Below are positions 23,801 to 35,123 of a DNA stretch of 64,000 bases, piece by piece; position 1 is the stretch's first letter; every line of letters begins with the position of its first letter. Where the stretch lies: assembly GCF_023278565.1 (NCBI RefSeq), contig NC_064678.1:2604001-2668000 (forward strand). The letters are read 5' to 3'. Position numbers and translations under genes: made by a program. This DNA is from Colletotrichum lupini (lineage: Eukaryota; Ascomycota; Sordariomycetes; Glomerellales; Glomerellaceae). The notes under the pieces were generated by a model. That model ran no database searches, was not told the origin of the DNA, and worked only from the letters and a program-made list of their open reading frames with translations.

Positions 23801-23999
23801 CGGGCCGGTGAAGAGGGATCTGGTTGTGCCGTGGCGGGTTGGTTACACGAGCGGTGCGAATCACTACTTTTTCGAAGAGGCTAACGACAGGCCGTGGCGT
23901 GGCAAGTATTCCAAGCAGGACTTGTCTGCTGACACGGGGTACAACGGACAGGAGCGGAGTAGTTATAAGAGGCTGAGCACGAGGAATACATGGTTCTGA
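20804..23999 (+). CDS. Large four-helix membrane protein with glycosylated ectodomain, unknown function (969 aa)
   Basis: Six exons: 20804-21560, 21618-21961, 22011-22314, 22380-22948, 23004-23264 and 23325-23999. Introns are 49-65 nt; the fifth appears to use a GC donor (AGG then GCAAGG). Residues 1-270 are soluble, Ser/Pro-rich and probably cytosolic, with many SP/TP sites. Three hydrophobic helices follow near 272-297, 312-341 and 382-405. A region of about 440 residues comes next, with at least nine N-x-S/T sites (NGTS, NTTL, NNVTL, NMSPE, NRTS, NCST, NISG) and several Cys, then a fourth helix near 850-872 and a tail of about 100 residues. The sequon-rich loop should face the cell exterior or secretory lumen. 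I recognise no named family; similar uncharacterised proteins are common in filamentous ascomycetes. A sensor or scaffold role is only a guess. Confidence 0.82.
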
Positions 24000-25653
24000 G
24001 CGGAGGTTTGCTGGCTGTGCTGGCTCTAATGATGTGTCTTGGCACATGGTCTTTTGAATACGAGTAAAGTAAAGTAAAGGGGCTGGAGGTAATGTGTTTT
24101 CATGTAGGATAGCTTGAATTGGAGAGTGGCAGCCTAGGTAGACGGGCAATACTTCTTTGCTACCTTATGGGAGTTTCAAATGATTGAGAGGAGCAGTTCT
24201 GCTTCAGATAATCGCCACCTGAGCATCCGTACGGCAACATCATCTCTCGTCCGTTGAGGTGTATTGTACTCCGTACCGAAATGGACTCTGCAACTCGGTC
24301 GTCACAACTTGTTATTTCCAGTGAGTCTTGGCGGTTTAGTATTTACCTTCAGGGCCTGTGCTCATCGCCCCTCCTCATACTGCGTACTCACCTTGGAGTT
24401 TTAGAGTCTCAGTTGTTGGAGTCTTAGACTGGACCTCCCGGCATGAAGCGCAAATTTGGGGGGCATTAATCGCACACGCCCATCGGGCCGGACAAGGTGG
24501 TGCCCGGCAATCGACGGCGTTCGAGAAAAGGAGGCTGTGCAAAACGTCCTCCCAAACTTGAAGTGAAGGTTTCCCTCCACCAGTCATGAGTTGGCCAACT
24601 GGCATTTCTCGAGGAAGAAATGCCTTACCACCCCCATCCGTTCCCCCCCTTTCATTTGCTAAGTACATAGAGTTTATGCGATAGTTAGTGTAGAGGACTC
24701 TCAGAGATTCCTTGGTTATGTGATGATCACTAGCAGCCTCGCCGCCAATCCTATTGCTTACGCGGGACTGGTGATTGTGGCTTATCCTTAGTTCCTCACC
24801 TCTTCATCTCCACGCCAAGCATTCTCGATCAATCAAAACCACGGACATCAACGGGGGAGGAAGAAGCTAACAAAAATACACAGCACTGCTTGGGGGTTAT
24901 CCACCAATTTGCCTCTCGCCTCGCTTCCCTTTCCTATCCACAATTATTTCGTCGCTGCCAAGTACGGATATCTCACCCTGCAGCTGGCTGTAGATCCCTC
25001 CTGCAACAGCTACATCACCTACCTCATCCGTTCTTTCTGCTATCTGCGAATATTCGTCCTTACTTCACATACGCAGAGGAGACTTGGTTGCATCTCGTGC
25101 ACCGCCCACTGCATCAACTACCCTCTCTTCCCATCAGTCGGCCCTTGGTCTTGGCATCCACATAGCGACATTGGCATCCCATCACACTCAATCTTCCCGA
25201 CGTTGCGAGGCAGTCTACCCATTCCAGATTTATACACAGTCGGCATCTCGCCCGCACCCAAACAACAAAGGAGGTCCAAGAGCCTTGTTCAATTGAATCA
25301 TCCATACCACACGATTCCTTGCCCCAATCTTGTACGGATAGGTACCTACCTACAGGAAACAGAAAAACGAGGGTGATCAAAAGGGGGCCAAGCTAAAACG
25401 GACCGCCACCAAAGCAATTCCGCTTGCAACATTCCTTTCCCCGCCCAATCTCTCTCCCTTTATTGAGGAATGCCAGCCCTTCAACTTTGGCATCATCAAC
25501 ATCTGCGTCCCGGCTCTTGCGATTGAAGCCCAGCCGACCGGAGCCAACAAGAGCGTCCAGCATCGACACGATCAGCCTCGCTCCTCGTCCGGTATTCCCG
25601 AGCCCGAGAGAGTAGGACAAACTCCGCCGGCAATAAAGCTCGAGTAAGCGAAA
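24000..25653. other. Spacer and probable leader of the small membrane-protein gene
   Basis: No convincing gene. The first part is 3' sequence of the preceding gene, including a short (AGTAA)-like repeat at 24063-24077. The later part (24780-25650) is C/T-rich promoter-like DNA with several short open frames. One TACTCCGTA 9-mer lies at 24267-24275. Confidence 0.4.
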
Positions 25654-26381
25654 ATGCGTACGTATCTTTACCGCAATCTCTTCCTGTGTTCCTCTATCAT
25701 GCGCTTCTCTCGGTACCTATTCTAACAGCTAGCCAGCTTACTACGCCAGAACCAAGGGCCGGACCCAGGAAATCCCGCCCGACGGCAGCCGGTCTCCCCT
25801 TCCGGCCTCCGGCGCCCGGTCGCCGCTGCCGCCCCGGACACCTCTCGGTGAGTCTCCGGCGTTCAACCCTACCCACTTGCCTAATCCTACTTTTTTTTTG
25901 GCATCTTCTCTTCTTCCCGGTCCTCCACTTAATTTGTCCATCTGCACCCACCTACTCCCGTTGATGTCCCCACCATCTCACCCACTGTAACAGTCCGTCA
26001 TACAACCTATCTTGCATGCTTCAGCGTTCATCTCTTTTATTTCTCGAGGACTATCATGAAACTTCATGCTGACAACGGACAAAAGGCCGGCCTCCTTCCC
26101 GGTCATTACCAGACCTAAGTGCCGATGTGCGGAATGCTCTCTCAGCACCAAAGCACGACGATGTCAACTACCGCCACAGCTTCTGGACCCGCTGCCGCTG
26201 CTGCCGTCGTTCACGGAGCGCCATCGACCTGCTCCGTAGAGTGGTTCTCGTACCGCTAGCCGACTTATTCTGGTTCCTCGAGGAAGCAGCTGAGTCTGTG
26301 CCGCCCGTCATCCCAGCGCTCATCTCTTGCATATTTCTGTTGGTGGCACTGCCGATGCTGATTGCGTGGGATTTCCTCTGA
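25654..26381 (+). CDS. Small protein with C-terminal membrane segment (136 aa), unknown function
   Basis: Predicted exons 25654-25657 (ATG plus C), 25737-25847 and 26086-26381, with introns of 79 and 238 nt. The first intron has a GTACGT donor, CTAAC branch and CCAG acceptor. Two nearer AGs exist but give frames that do not splice into the third exon correctly. The product starts MPYYARTKGRTQ, has an (S/A)RSPLP repeat (GSRSPLPASGARSPLPPRTP), a basic Cys cluster (WTRCRCCRRSR), then a hydrophobic stretch VPPVIPALISCIFLLVALPM ending six residues before the stop. This resembles a tail-anchored protein. The last exon looks strongly coding; the five-base-scale first exon and long second intron need transcript support. 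No family recognised. It converges on the Zn2Cys6 gene 322 bp away. Confidence 0.5.
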
Positions 26382-26703
26382 GCGAGCGGTTGTGTATTCA
26401 AATGAGACAATAATTGATGCACACTCGGTTGTGTGTGCGTCTGCGACAGAAGATTCCAAGAGAGCTTTCAGAGATGGCTTGGATTCGAGGGATGGAGGTG
26501 GTAGACCGTATGTAACGATAGACTGTACTGACTGACTTTGCTTATCACCATGGCGCAACGACAAGCGAACGGATGAAACCCAGGACATACCCAGATTTTG
26601 TATTTCTACATTTCTCTACATAGATATAGCACAGCGAATACGCCTACGTGCTCGAAAAGTCTATTTCTTTGAGATGGGAATCGTGAAAGGACATCGTGTA
26701 TCG
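26382..26703. other. Convergent 3' intergenic region
   Basis: 322 bases between two convergent genes; AT-rich 3' sequence. No gene or clear element seen. Confidence 0.4.
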
Positions 26704-29454
26704 TCAAATACTATCGTAACAGATATCAAAGGGATTAATCAAACCCCCAAACATGGGCATACTCGCCGCGTCCGCAGGCCAGTGCCAGATCCTCGCAATC
26801 TCCTCCATCAACTCCTTATTTGCCGCTTCTGCATTCCCGACGCCACCGCCAGCGGTGGCAGGAGTGGTAGCGGTAGTCAGGCCGCCGTCCTCGGCTCGAA
26901 CACGGCTCTCATACCAGCCCTTGATCCAGCTCATCTTGCCAATCAAGTCCTCGCACATGGAGCCCCTCGCATCGATCTCGCTTCCACCATTGATATCATC
27001 CCAGTCGAATTCGAGGGTATTGTATGCCCTTCCACAGCTACTGCCCCCACCACCGACTCCCCGGACCCACGTCTCCTCCTTCAGCCGGCCCATCCTCTCC
27101 CTGCCCACCTGCAGCACCCTTCCGAGAAACGCGACCAGGTTCTCGCAGATTTCTGCAAATTTGACGTCCGCGCGGGCGCGGGGGAGGTCCCATCCCGGGA
27201 CGCCGTGGAGGATCAGCAGTCGCGTGGTGACGGCAAGGACGCCTTGGGCTAGGCCCATGCCGACTGAGGTGCGGTAGACGTAGGCTTCTGGGGGCAGGGC
27301 GAGGGTTGCGGCAAAGTAGGCTTTTGCTTCGGAGAGGGCTGCTTGGAAGTAGGTTGTGCGGTTTAGGGTGGTGGCGGCGGTGGTGTTTTGGAAAGCTGCG
27401 GGGTATGGAGATGATGATGAGGAGGGAAATGGGTGTTTTGTTGCTGGCTCGTAGAGTTGGACTAGGAGGGCTTTGTGCTGCAGGTTGAGGTATGCTGAGA
27501 TTGAATGTCAGCTACGGTTTCTTCCATTTCTGGAGAGGGGCTTCAGAGACATCATCATGGACTTTGGGAGAAGAGTAAGAGGAGGAGATGGCTTACCGTA
27601 ATAAGGATCCCGCGGATCAAGACCCTCCAAGACATCATCCACTTGCGCCCGGAGTCTTCCCACCTCCTCCTCGAACCCTTCGCCCATTCCCCTTCCCGTT
27701 CCGCGTTCACAATCCATCACGGGACCGAACCCATCAGTGAGGCGCGCAGAGACGGCGGCCATCTTGAACATCCTCGCCGCCATCCGGTCCTCCAGGCTCC
27801 CTGACGCGGCTAGGTTCTCGTAGCAGATATCTAGATACCCGAGGCCCGTCCGTTGCTGCTGCCCCTGAGAAGACGAAGGAAATGACCCACTTCCGGGCCC
27901 GTTCGAGCCGAGACAGTGCAGGAGGGGATTCTGCTTGCGGGCGAACTGCGCGCAGTTGGACGAGACGACGCAAAAGAGGCCGAGAAAGGTGCGCTGCTCC
28001 TCGAGGGTGTGGTGCTCCGTCGCGCTGAGGGCTGCCTTGTTGGTGAAGCAGTCTTCTGGTTCTTGTTGTTGTTGATGCTGCTGCTGCCACTGTTGTTGGT
28101 AGGGGTGCGGGTATGAGTGTTGTTGTTGTTGAGAACCTCCGGGGTGGCAGGGCGAAGGTTGGAGGAGGGAGCGCGGGGGTTTGGTGATGCCTAGGCTGTG
28201 GGCGTAGCCCAGGGCCGTGTAGACGAGGCGGGTGATTTGTTTGTCGAACCAGTATCTACATTCCGCCCTGTTTCATGACGTGCAAGGTCAGTGGGATGCT
28301 TCTTTTGGAGGGGGGGGTTCTATCTTCAACAGACACCAGTAGACGCCGGCGAGGAACGTGATGTAAGTCGGTGAAAAGGTGACGGGGCCGTTACTAACCA
28401 CAATATGATGACCAGCATTCCCTGCAGCAAATCCAACCCGCCTTCCTCCTCGAGCATCATCCGCGCCCCCATCTCGGCCAACAACTCGCGGTGCATCGCC
28501 TCGGCCCTCGTCTTCCCCGCCGGCGCGGCGGCGAGCATGACGGCGCGGAACAGGAACGGCTTCTCGCGCGCGAGCCGCTGCGGGGACCCCGAGCCCGGGT
28601 CTACCGAGGGCCCTTCGACCTGGATGAAGGGGAAGTTGGGCACAAAGTTTGCGCGGAAGTCGGCGAGGACGTTGGATGCTTGGGACCAGGTCAGGCCCAG
28701 GGGTGGTTTTGTCGTCGTCGATGTTGCTACGATCAAGGATGAGGAGGAGGGGGAGGAGGAAGAGGAGTGGGAGTAGGAGGGGGGGTTTTGGGTTACGGGG
28801 CCTGGTTGGCGTCTTTGGATTAGGGGTGCTGGGTGGGAGTGTGGGTTTGAGTCTGGGTGAGAGGGAGGCGAGGAGGTTGAGGGAGTTGAGCCTGAGGTCT
28901 CTGCCGAGGGTGTCGAGGCTACTGGGGACTTTTCTGGTGTTACGAGATGGGCTATTTGTTGTTCTAGTGTTGCGACGCGGCTGTGGTTGTTCGTGTTAGT
29001 TGAGTTCTAAAGCCAGGGCCGTTGTTGTCTCGAGATGCCACTATTCCCGTGGGTGCGTTCACACCCAGCCCATCATCAAAAGTTTTGGCGAACGAGACGG
29101 GTGACCCATGAGGAACAACACTTACTTGACCAGAGGTTTGATCTGCCGCGTCCTCCTGATACCCCTCGTCTTGGCCGAGCAGTCAATCTTGAGCCGCTCA
29201 CATCTAAACCCCCGCCACCTCGTGTCAGTCTCAGTGTACACGGGTTATGAACGGCAAATCCAACTCCCACAGACAGAATGCCATAACTCTTCTTCGCCCT
29301 CTCGAGCCAGTGGAAGCACGTACCGGTCGCAGAGGTGCCGACGGGCGTTCTCCTCGCGGAAGTTACAGCGGGCCTTGGCCCGGGTGCACGGCGCGCATGC
29401 GCGGAGCCGGCGCGGAGGGCTGTCGGGCCTCGGGGGCGGTGGTTGTGGGTCCAT
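26704..29454 (-). CDS. Zn2Cys6 binuclear-cluster transcription factor (750 aa)
   Basis: Five exons on the minus strand: 29454-29324, 29203-29126, 28980-28399, 28267-27597 and 27494-26704. All junctions keep frame across GT-AG introns of 102-145 nt. The zinc cluster spans the first intron: C20, C23, C30, C42, C45 and C52 give the canonical C-x2-C-x6-C-x11-C-x2-C-x6-C, visible only after splicing. A short dimerisation coiled coil follows (RVATLEQQIAHLV, about 71-83), then a Ser/Pro-rich linker. The rest is a long middle-homology-like region, interrupted by a Gln-rich insert (QQQQHSYPHPYQQQWQQQH) encoded near 28050-28130. Proteins of this class bind CGG-type DNA sites and usually control metabolism, transport or stress genes. 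The target is unknown, and no neighbouring biosynthetic cluster suggests one. Confidence 0.9.
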
Positions 29455-30883
29455 TGCGAGGGTATCGTGGGATCTGATTACCACTTCTGGATATTGTTGG
29501 AGGCTGTGGTCTGATATGCCGGGCTTGGCTCGTATTGAGTGATGGAGACTTATGGCGGATGAATACGTTTGGACACTGGAGCACTCTTTGCTCGGAACCG
29601 CGCAATAGGAACATGTAAACCCATTAAACAGTAGACGACCCGGGGACTATTAGAGCGAAGCGCATGACCCTATATACGACGCGGACATAGCACCGACAAA
29701 ACAGAGCTGAGGCCTCGACTACAAGGTGAGGCCGTCATCACGGATGAACTCCAGGCTCGTTAACCCGGTCCGGGATAAGGATTTAGTATCTCGGGTTTGT
29801 GATTGCTAGTAGAGTGGTGGGCCTTCACGCGTCAGCACTAGCAGATGAAAACCCGGCGACCTGGCCCAGCTAAGCGATCCTTTCGGGTTGGGAGGGCATG
29901 TAAGCGCGACGCAAGTCCCAAAGATATAGCACCTAATAGGTAACCTTCCTCACCATGAATGCGCCTCTGGTATGTCTCCGTACTGGTAGGTAAGCAATGA
30001 GCACCAAGATACAAAAGAGGCGTCTTGTCTCAAAAGTCCCACGTGTGGCTGCATGCATCAGGGACACGGCGCGATCGGTGCCAAGTTCTTTTTCGGTCTG
30101 ATTTCCTGTGACGGGGGTGTCTGCTCACCGAATGGAGAAAAAAGTTAGTCAGTCGCATGCTGATATCATGCCATCTGATGTCTGGGTTTTATCGATACCT
30201 TGCACTGGTAAAGATGAAATCAACGGGATTGGGACAGGTTCTCTCAAACGGAAAATGGAGATGGAGAGAAGGGCGGATTACAACCAGACCCAATTTTCTG
30301 GGTCACTTACTAACAGAAGGCAAGGAAGGTCTGTGTTAGTGAAAGCAAGACCTTGAATAAACACTCCAGCAAACACACGAGATGTCAACGATGGTCGAGA
30401 GACGATTGAACTGCTTTGCGCAACGTGAAATAGGTATCATTAAAATTGGTGTGAAATAGGTATTTGTGGCATCGCGATTGACATACAGCCGCCTCCTGGC
30501 GCATTAACCCCCGTGTAGTCGTGATACTGCCATGTACAGCCCGGATGTCTTTTCTTTAGTACACGCCTTTCGTGAGACCCCAATCCTGCAGACTATGACG
30601 AAGTGTCGAGAATCGAAACCGGCATTCGGTAGGAAGTGAGTGATTCGTTCGGTGTGGGTGTGTATGGTGTGAACATGGTTGCTGTCGACAGATGGTATTG
30701 GCTCCTTTCCATGTAGCCAGTCGCGACTCTCTCGTCGAACTTCACCGTGTCGTAGGTGTATAAGTGACCAAGAGAGTCGACTTTCTACTGGCTTCAAAGC
30801 GTGTTCGGCTTGGAGCTTGATTCATTACTTTCCCAGCTCCGCTCCCCTCTTTCTGGCCCCTGTAAGAGGTGACGAGGTCTTGC
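29455..30883. other. Intergenic region upstream of the Zn2Cys6 gene
   Basis: 1.4 kb without a convincing gene. A 12-13 base direct repeat (GTGAAATAGGTAT) occurs twice near 30426 and 30451. Open frames are short and feature-poor. The part nearest 29455 must include the transcription-factor promoter. Confidence 0.4.
30426..30463. repeat. Short direct repeat GTGAAATAGGTAT
   Basis: Two near-exact copies of GTGAAATAGGTAT are separated by about 12 bases (TGAAATAGGTATCATT... then GTGAAATAGGTATTTG). Function unknown; possibly replication slippage. Confidence 0.55.
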
Positions 30884-31087
30884 TTATGCTCCCTGGGACT
30901 CCTTGGCTTGTCTCTCTGCCTTGCGCCTGGCGAGGCACTTGGAGATCATGAGACCAGAGACACCGAGAGCGACAATGAAAATGATGCAGAAGACGACGAC
31001 AACACCGGCCTCCTGCTGGGCCCAGTTCTGGCGCTTGGCGAGCTGGTGAACGGCGTCGCGGGCGACGAGGGTGTTGACGGCAGGCAT
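30884..31087 (-). CDS. Small single-span membrane protein (67 aa)
   Basis: The chosen start, MPAVNTLVARDAV, has a good context (TCAAAATGCC). The product has a short N-terminal part, one strong hydrophobic helix at about residues 29-50 (GVVVVFCIIFIVALGVSGLM) and a basic tail (KCLARRKAERQAKES). This is the charge pattern of a protein with its C-terminus in the cytosol. Small proteins of this kind are widespread in ascomycetes and lack assigned functions. The frame also stays open upstream, but that part reads as leader. A 5'-UTR intron is possible, because a CTGAC branch with a GTACAG acceptor lies about 35 bases upstream. A KR pair just before the helix (QLAKRQNW) might be a protease site, which is speculative. 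Confidence 0.75.
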   Translation of the reverse strand: MPAVNTLVARDAVHQLAKRQNWAQQEAGVVVVFCIIFIVALGVSGLMISKCLARRKAERQAKESQGA

Positions 31088-34000
31088 TTTGACGGAAGGT
31101 GAGTTGAGTGAAGAGTCGGCTGTACGAGGAAGAAGAGACTGGTCAGCAAATTGGAACAAGAGGATTGATGAGGCAAAGAAGAAGAGTAGCAAAAATCGAA
31201 AAGCCAAATAGAGAGCAATGATGACGGGCGAGTGAGTAATAAGTATGAGAGGAAAGCTCGCGGCGACTGTTTGCGATGAGTGATGCTTTCCCAATGCGGT
31301 CAGGATCCGTAGAAAAACATCAGAGCTAGAGGTGAGGGAGCTTGTCCAATTGAGGCATTTTATGGAGACGACCGTCTGCTTTTGTTTTTTAGAGCCCTGT
31401 GAACTTGGATGCGCCCATCGTCATTCCCGGGGTATCCGGCGTTGGCGTCTAGAGACGATATCCACATGTTGTTTTTCTTCATGATGTATTTGTCGGATGC
31501 TGGGCGAAGCTCGTAGGTAACGTCGCAAAGCCCAATTGACAATCCAGAACAATTTTTTGGCAGCAGATTTGAGACTTGGAAAGAATGCGCATTGAGAGAA
31601 AGTTACTTTACCTTTGGTGAAGATGAGAGAGCTCGCTCAACGTCGGACGATGAGAGTGAGGTGGGGAAAAGGACCTGGTGGCTCGATCGCAGCGACTAGG
31701 GGAGGCCGGCTAGAAGCGCAGTTTGTCAGCGTCAACGGTACGAAGCTTGGCTTATGAAGCTGGAGCTTATGGAGAGGTCAAGCAGCACGAGAGTGAATAC
31801 CTTTGTGAGAGGAAACGAGAATCAATTGGGGAAGGAATTGACTGATTATGAGATCGTCGAGTATTGAGCTGGTGGACAGATGAGAGAAGTAGGACGGCGA
31901 AGAGGAAGGTAAGGTAAGGTAAGTCGGGAAGGGAGGGATTAATGAGGAGGGCGGGCGAGGAAGGAAATAGCTACTCAAATAGTCGGCTGATTGGCAAGGC
32001 GAGCAATCAATAAGAAGGAAGACCCAATGGTGATGGGAAGGTGTTTCCCATTGGATCTTAGCCAGGCATGTACCTCATCATCACCGTAAGGTGAGGTAAG
32101 GTAGGTAGGTACTTGAGGTATCTGTAGGTAGCAGCTTGACGATGAAAGGCGACAAGAAAGTATCTTCACAGGTCGCGGTACTTGGCGGTGTCATCACGTC
32201 TGGGCACTCTTTGGTGGTGAACTGCCACCATTGGCATGTCGCGATCCGTACATTGCTGTGTAGTGCCTTAGTGTGTGAAGAGTACTCGTGAGGTGGCATC
32301 GGCGGTCGCGGTTGCTCTGCTAGTGGTAGAGAGAACGGCGCCAAGCGAGCAACAGAAAAAGCTTGTCTCCATGGATGCCGGGAACACGGCAGGGTCATCA
32401 CAGGCATCCCGGTGTGGGGAATCCACGCCTGATCGCTCGAGGCCCCCTGTCATCACCACTTACACTCCTCGCCCGATACAGGGGAGTGAGTGAGTGTGTT
32501 GTGTGTTCCTGTAGCGCAACAGTTGCAGCCCGTCTGTTTATCTGTTGTACGTCTGTCTTCATTGCTGCGGGAATTTCTCCATCTCTCACCAGCATCAGGC
32601 TCTCTGGTTGCTTTCCCGCTCCCCTCTGACGTAGGGTAAGGTAGGCATTCGCAAGTCACAACGCTATTCCAGATTCACGACTAAACAATAGTCCTTAGCC
32701 TAAGGTAGTGTTGTTTGTTGCGCACAGAGTCTGCCAGACTGGGTGGACAATTGGATGACATGGATCATCTCATGGGGCCGGAGCCGGGATAAGGCCCTAG
32801 CACACCCTTCAAGTTCCGGTGGGTTCGCAGGGCCACCGGTTCGCCGACCTCCGCCGGGCTGTGGGCTGCATCTGCTTTCCTACTGATTCCGCGCCCTTAC
32901 GGTATTGGCATACCTTGTGGCAGCAACACCAGGTAGGCAGACTCTTAACTCTTTCAAGCTCATGGCTCTCTGTCATCATCACTTGGGCCCATCTGACTCT
33001 GCTGCTTAGGTTAGTCGTTGCCGCCGCCGTCCCTTTATGACGATCATGGCAGTTGCGTACTAAGGTAATTCCATCCATAGTATGAGTCTGGCACTTGTCT
33101 TCCGCTCTCACCGATGTTTCCAGGTTCCATTGGGGCAGCTGGGAGATTTCTCGGGAATGCCACAGCAAACGAACCGCCGTACCTGACTGACCAAAGGAAT
33201 CCCCTGCCATGGTCGCTTCTGTCGACCGCTCATGCACTTAGTAACCGCCGCCATGTCCCATTTTTCTTTCCTGTTATTGTCTTGACTCTTAGTACCTTAC
33301 GGGTAGAGAGTACGGCACTACGGGTACGGAGCACTGAGCAGTGTTGACAGCACTACTGAATGCTCGAAATTTGCGCACACCTTGGCAAATCACCTCGCCT
33401 CGACAATGACAAGCCTTGGCAGTATCGGCACCTGAGAATGGCTTCAACTCCAAGACTCTTGGTTAGGTGAGGCATATTTGCCAGACGGAGCTCCCTTTCT
33501 CAGGCTTATTAGACTGCGCCCGGCCAAGCTGCTGCGGACAAGTTAGCAAAGGGTTGGCGACTTGGTCCAATGGAAGTTCATGACTTCTTTTGAGTTGGGC
33601 CAAGAGATTGCCCGAATCGGTCATTTGGCTGAGCCCCAGCCAAGCAAAGACGATCATCGCAGCACTGAGCACCTACGCGGGGTTGGGTCAATCCAGCACT
33701 GAGAAACATGAACAAACATGACCCATCACTCATCAGCAGGAGGCAAGCAGAGGGTTGCAGATGATGGACCCCCAATGTTCCTTCGTCCGCATCACGTCTC
33801 AGTCCTTACACGGCAGGCAAAGCACCAACCCATCACCATCGGATCGGGCGTCGCGCCTAGTCAGGGCCGATGACTGCTCGTTCCGCGGCCCAGCCACCCC
33901 TCGATCCGCTGCTGCATCGTCCCGTCGAAAAAACACTCACCTGATCAGTCATCCAACACCCATCTTTCCCGTCTTGGGACCTTTTCAATCCCTTTGATCC

Positions 34001-35123
34001 CGTTCGAAGATGAAGCGACCGTTTCCTTGCAGCGTCACAACGAGCCCACCATCGACATCCTGATTTGATGACAAAAACCTCATAGCAAGCCCGTAACGTA
34101 CTGCCAGAGCAGCCAGACTGCATCTCCATCGTAAGATAACCAAAGCGAAGCTCCGGCAGGTCAATAATCTGTTTCCACAGAGCTCCAAGGTGACAAGGCC
34201 CCATTTATTCACACCGGCCGGGCCTCTGCACTCAATGAGACACATGGGTAACCTTAGCATCCGTCCAGCCCGAATCCCACCCGCCGCCCCTTCCGCTGCC
34301 CCAACGCGAGTTTCTTTCCTCATTCTTTCTGTTATTTCATTCTCAACGGGTGGATCCAATTCGGCGCTTGCTGCTTATCATCGAAAGAGCAGGCTCTTAT
34401 TCAGGGACTAGCATTTATGTCCGGCGAGCGCCCGTCCCTGGCCGCTAGATGGTAACTCCCGTCGGCTCCTTGTTCGGTCGTCAGCCAGCTCAGTCATCCC
34501 GTTTACAATTCTCTCCACTGCCGCCATCTCCCGTTGTTGGGCTAGGTTGGGTTGTCTTATATAATCTCTTCAGTCCGGCGACGATGGGTCAGATCATATG
34601 CTGACCCGCTCATTCGGCACATGACGAAATGTTTATCCAAGCAAGTCGGCTCATCAGCATTTGGAGACTGGAGGTATCTATCGTGCTATCTTCCCTTAGG
34701 TAAGGTATTGGAGAACTGAAGCGAGGAACTGAGGAGGTCATGCGCTACAGATTACAACGGGCCGCGGGCGGAGACGCGTAGCATCGGTGGTCAAGCAACC
34801 AATCACCGCCAATTTCGACGTCCGGCCGAGGAGTTGCTTGCTCCGAACAGCACAGTCGGAAGCTGCCGCGTCGCAGTTGGGGTGCGAGTACGCACGCTGA
34901 CATGAATTACGTTCAATATCAATCATCCTGAGAGTTGAAGGCGTCGTCAGCCACCAACGAGTCCAGCAGAACGGTGAATCAGTTGCATTTTGGCCGTCCT
35001 TTCAAAGCTCAGAGTCAAAGTCTTTGGCGCTCTGCTATCGCGTTTCGCGAGTATCTCTTCAAATTACGTCTTTGCGCCCCCAGTTTATTTCTCAAGCAGA
35101 AAGCCCGACTAGTTCCCCGCATC
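31088..35123. other. 4 kb gene-poor spacer
   Basis: No convincing gene on either strand. The part next to 31088 is C/T-rich leader and promoter sequence. Pentamer repeats of GGTAA type occur around 31908-31923 and 32088-32110. The section 34540-35123 contains the promoter and leader of the transporter gene. Frames such as minus 33237-32809 and minus 34359-33985 show no domain, signal peptide or sensible splicing. Confidence 0.45.
31908..31923. repeat. GGTAA pentamer microsatellite
   Basis: Three to four uninterrupted GGTAA units. Related imperfect units (GGTAAGGTGAGGTAAGGTAGG) recur near 32088-32110 and GGTAAGGTAGG near 32635. Simple-sequence DNA in a spacer; no function seen. Confidence 0.6.
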
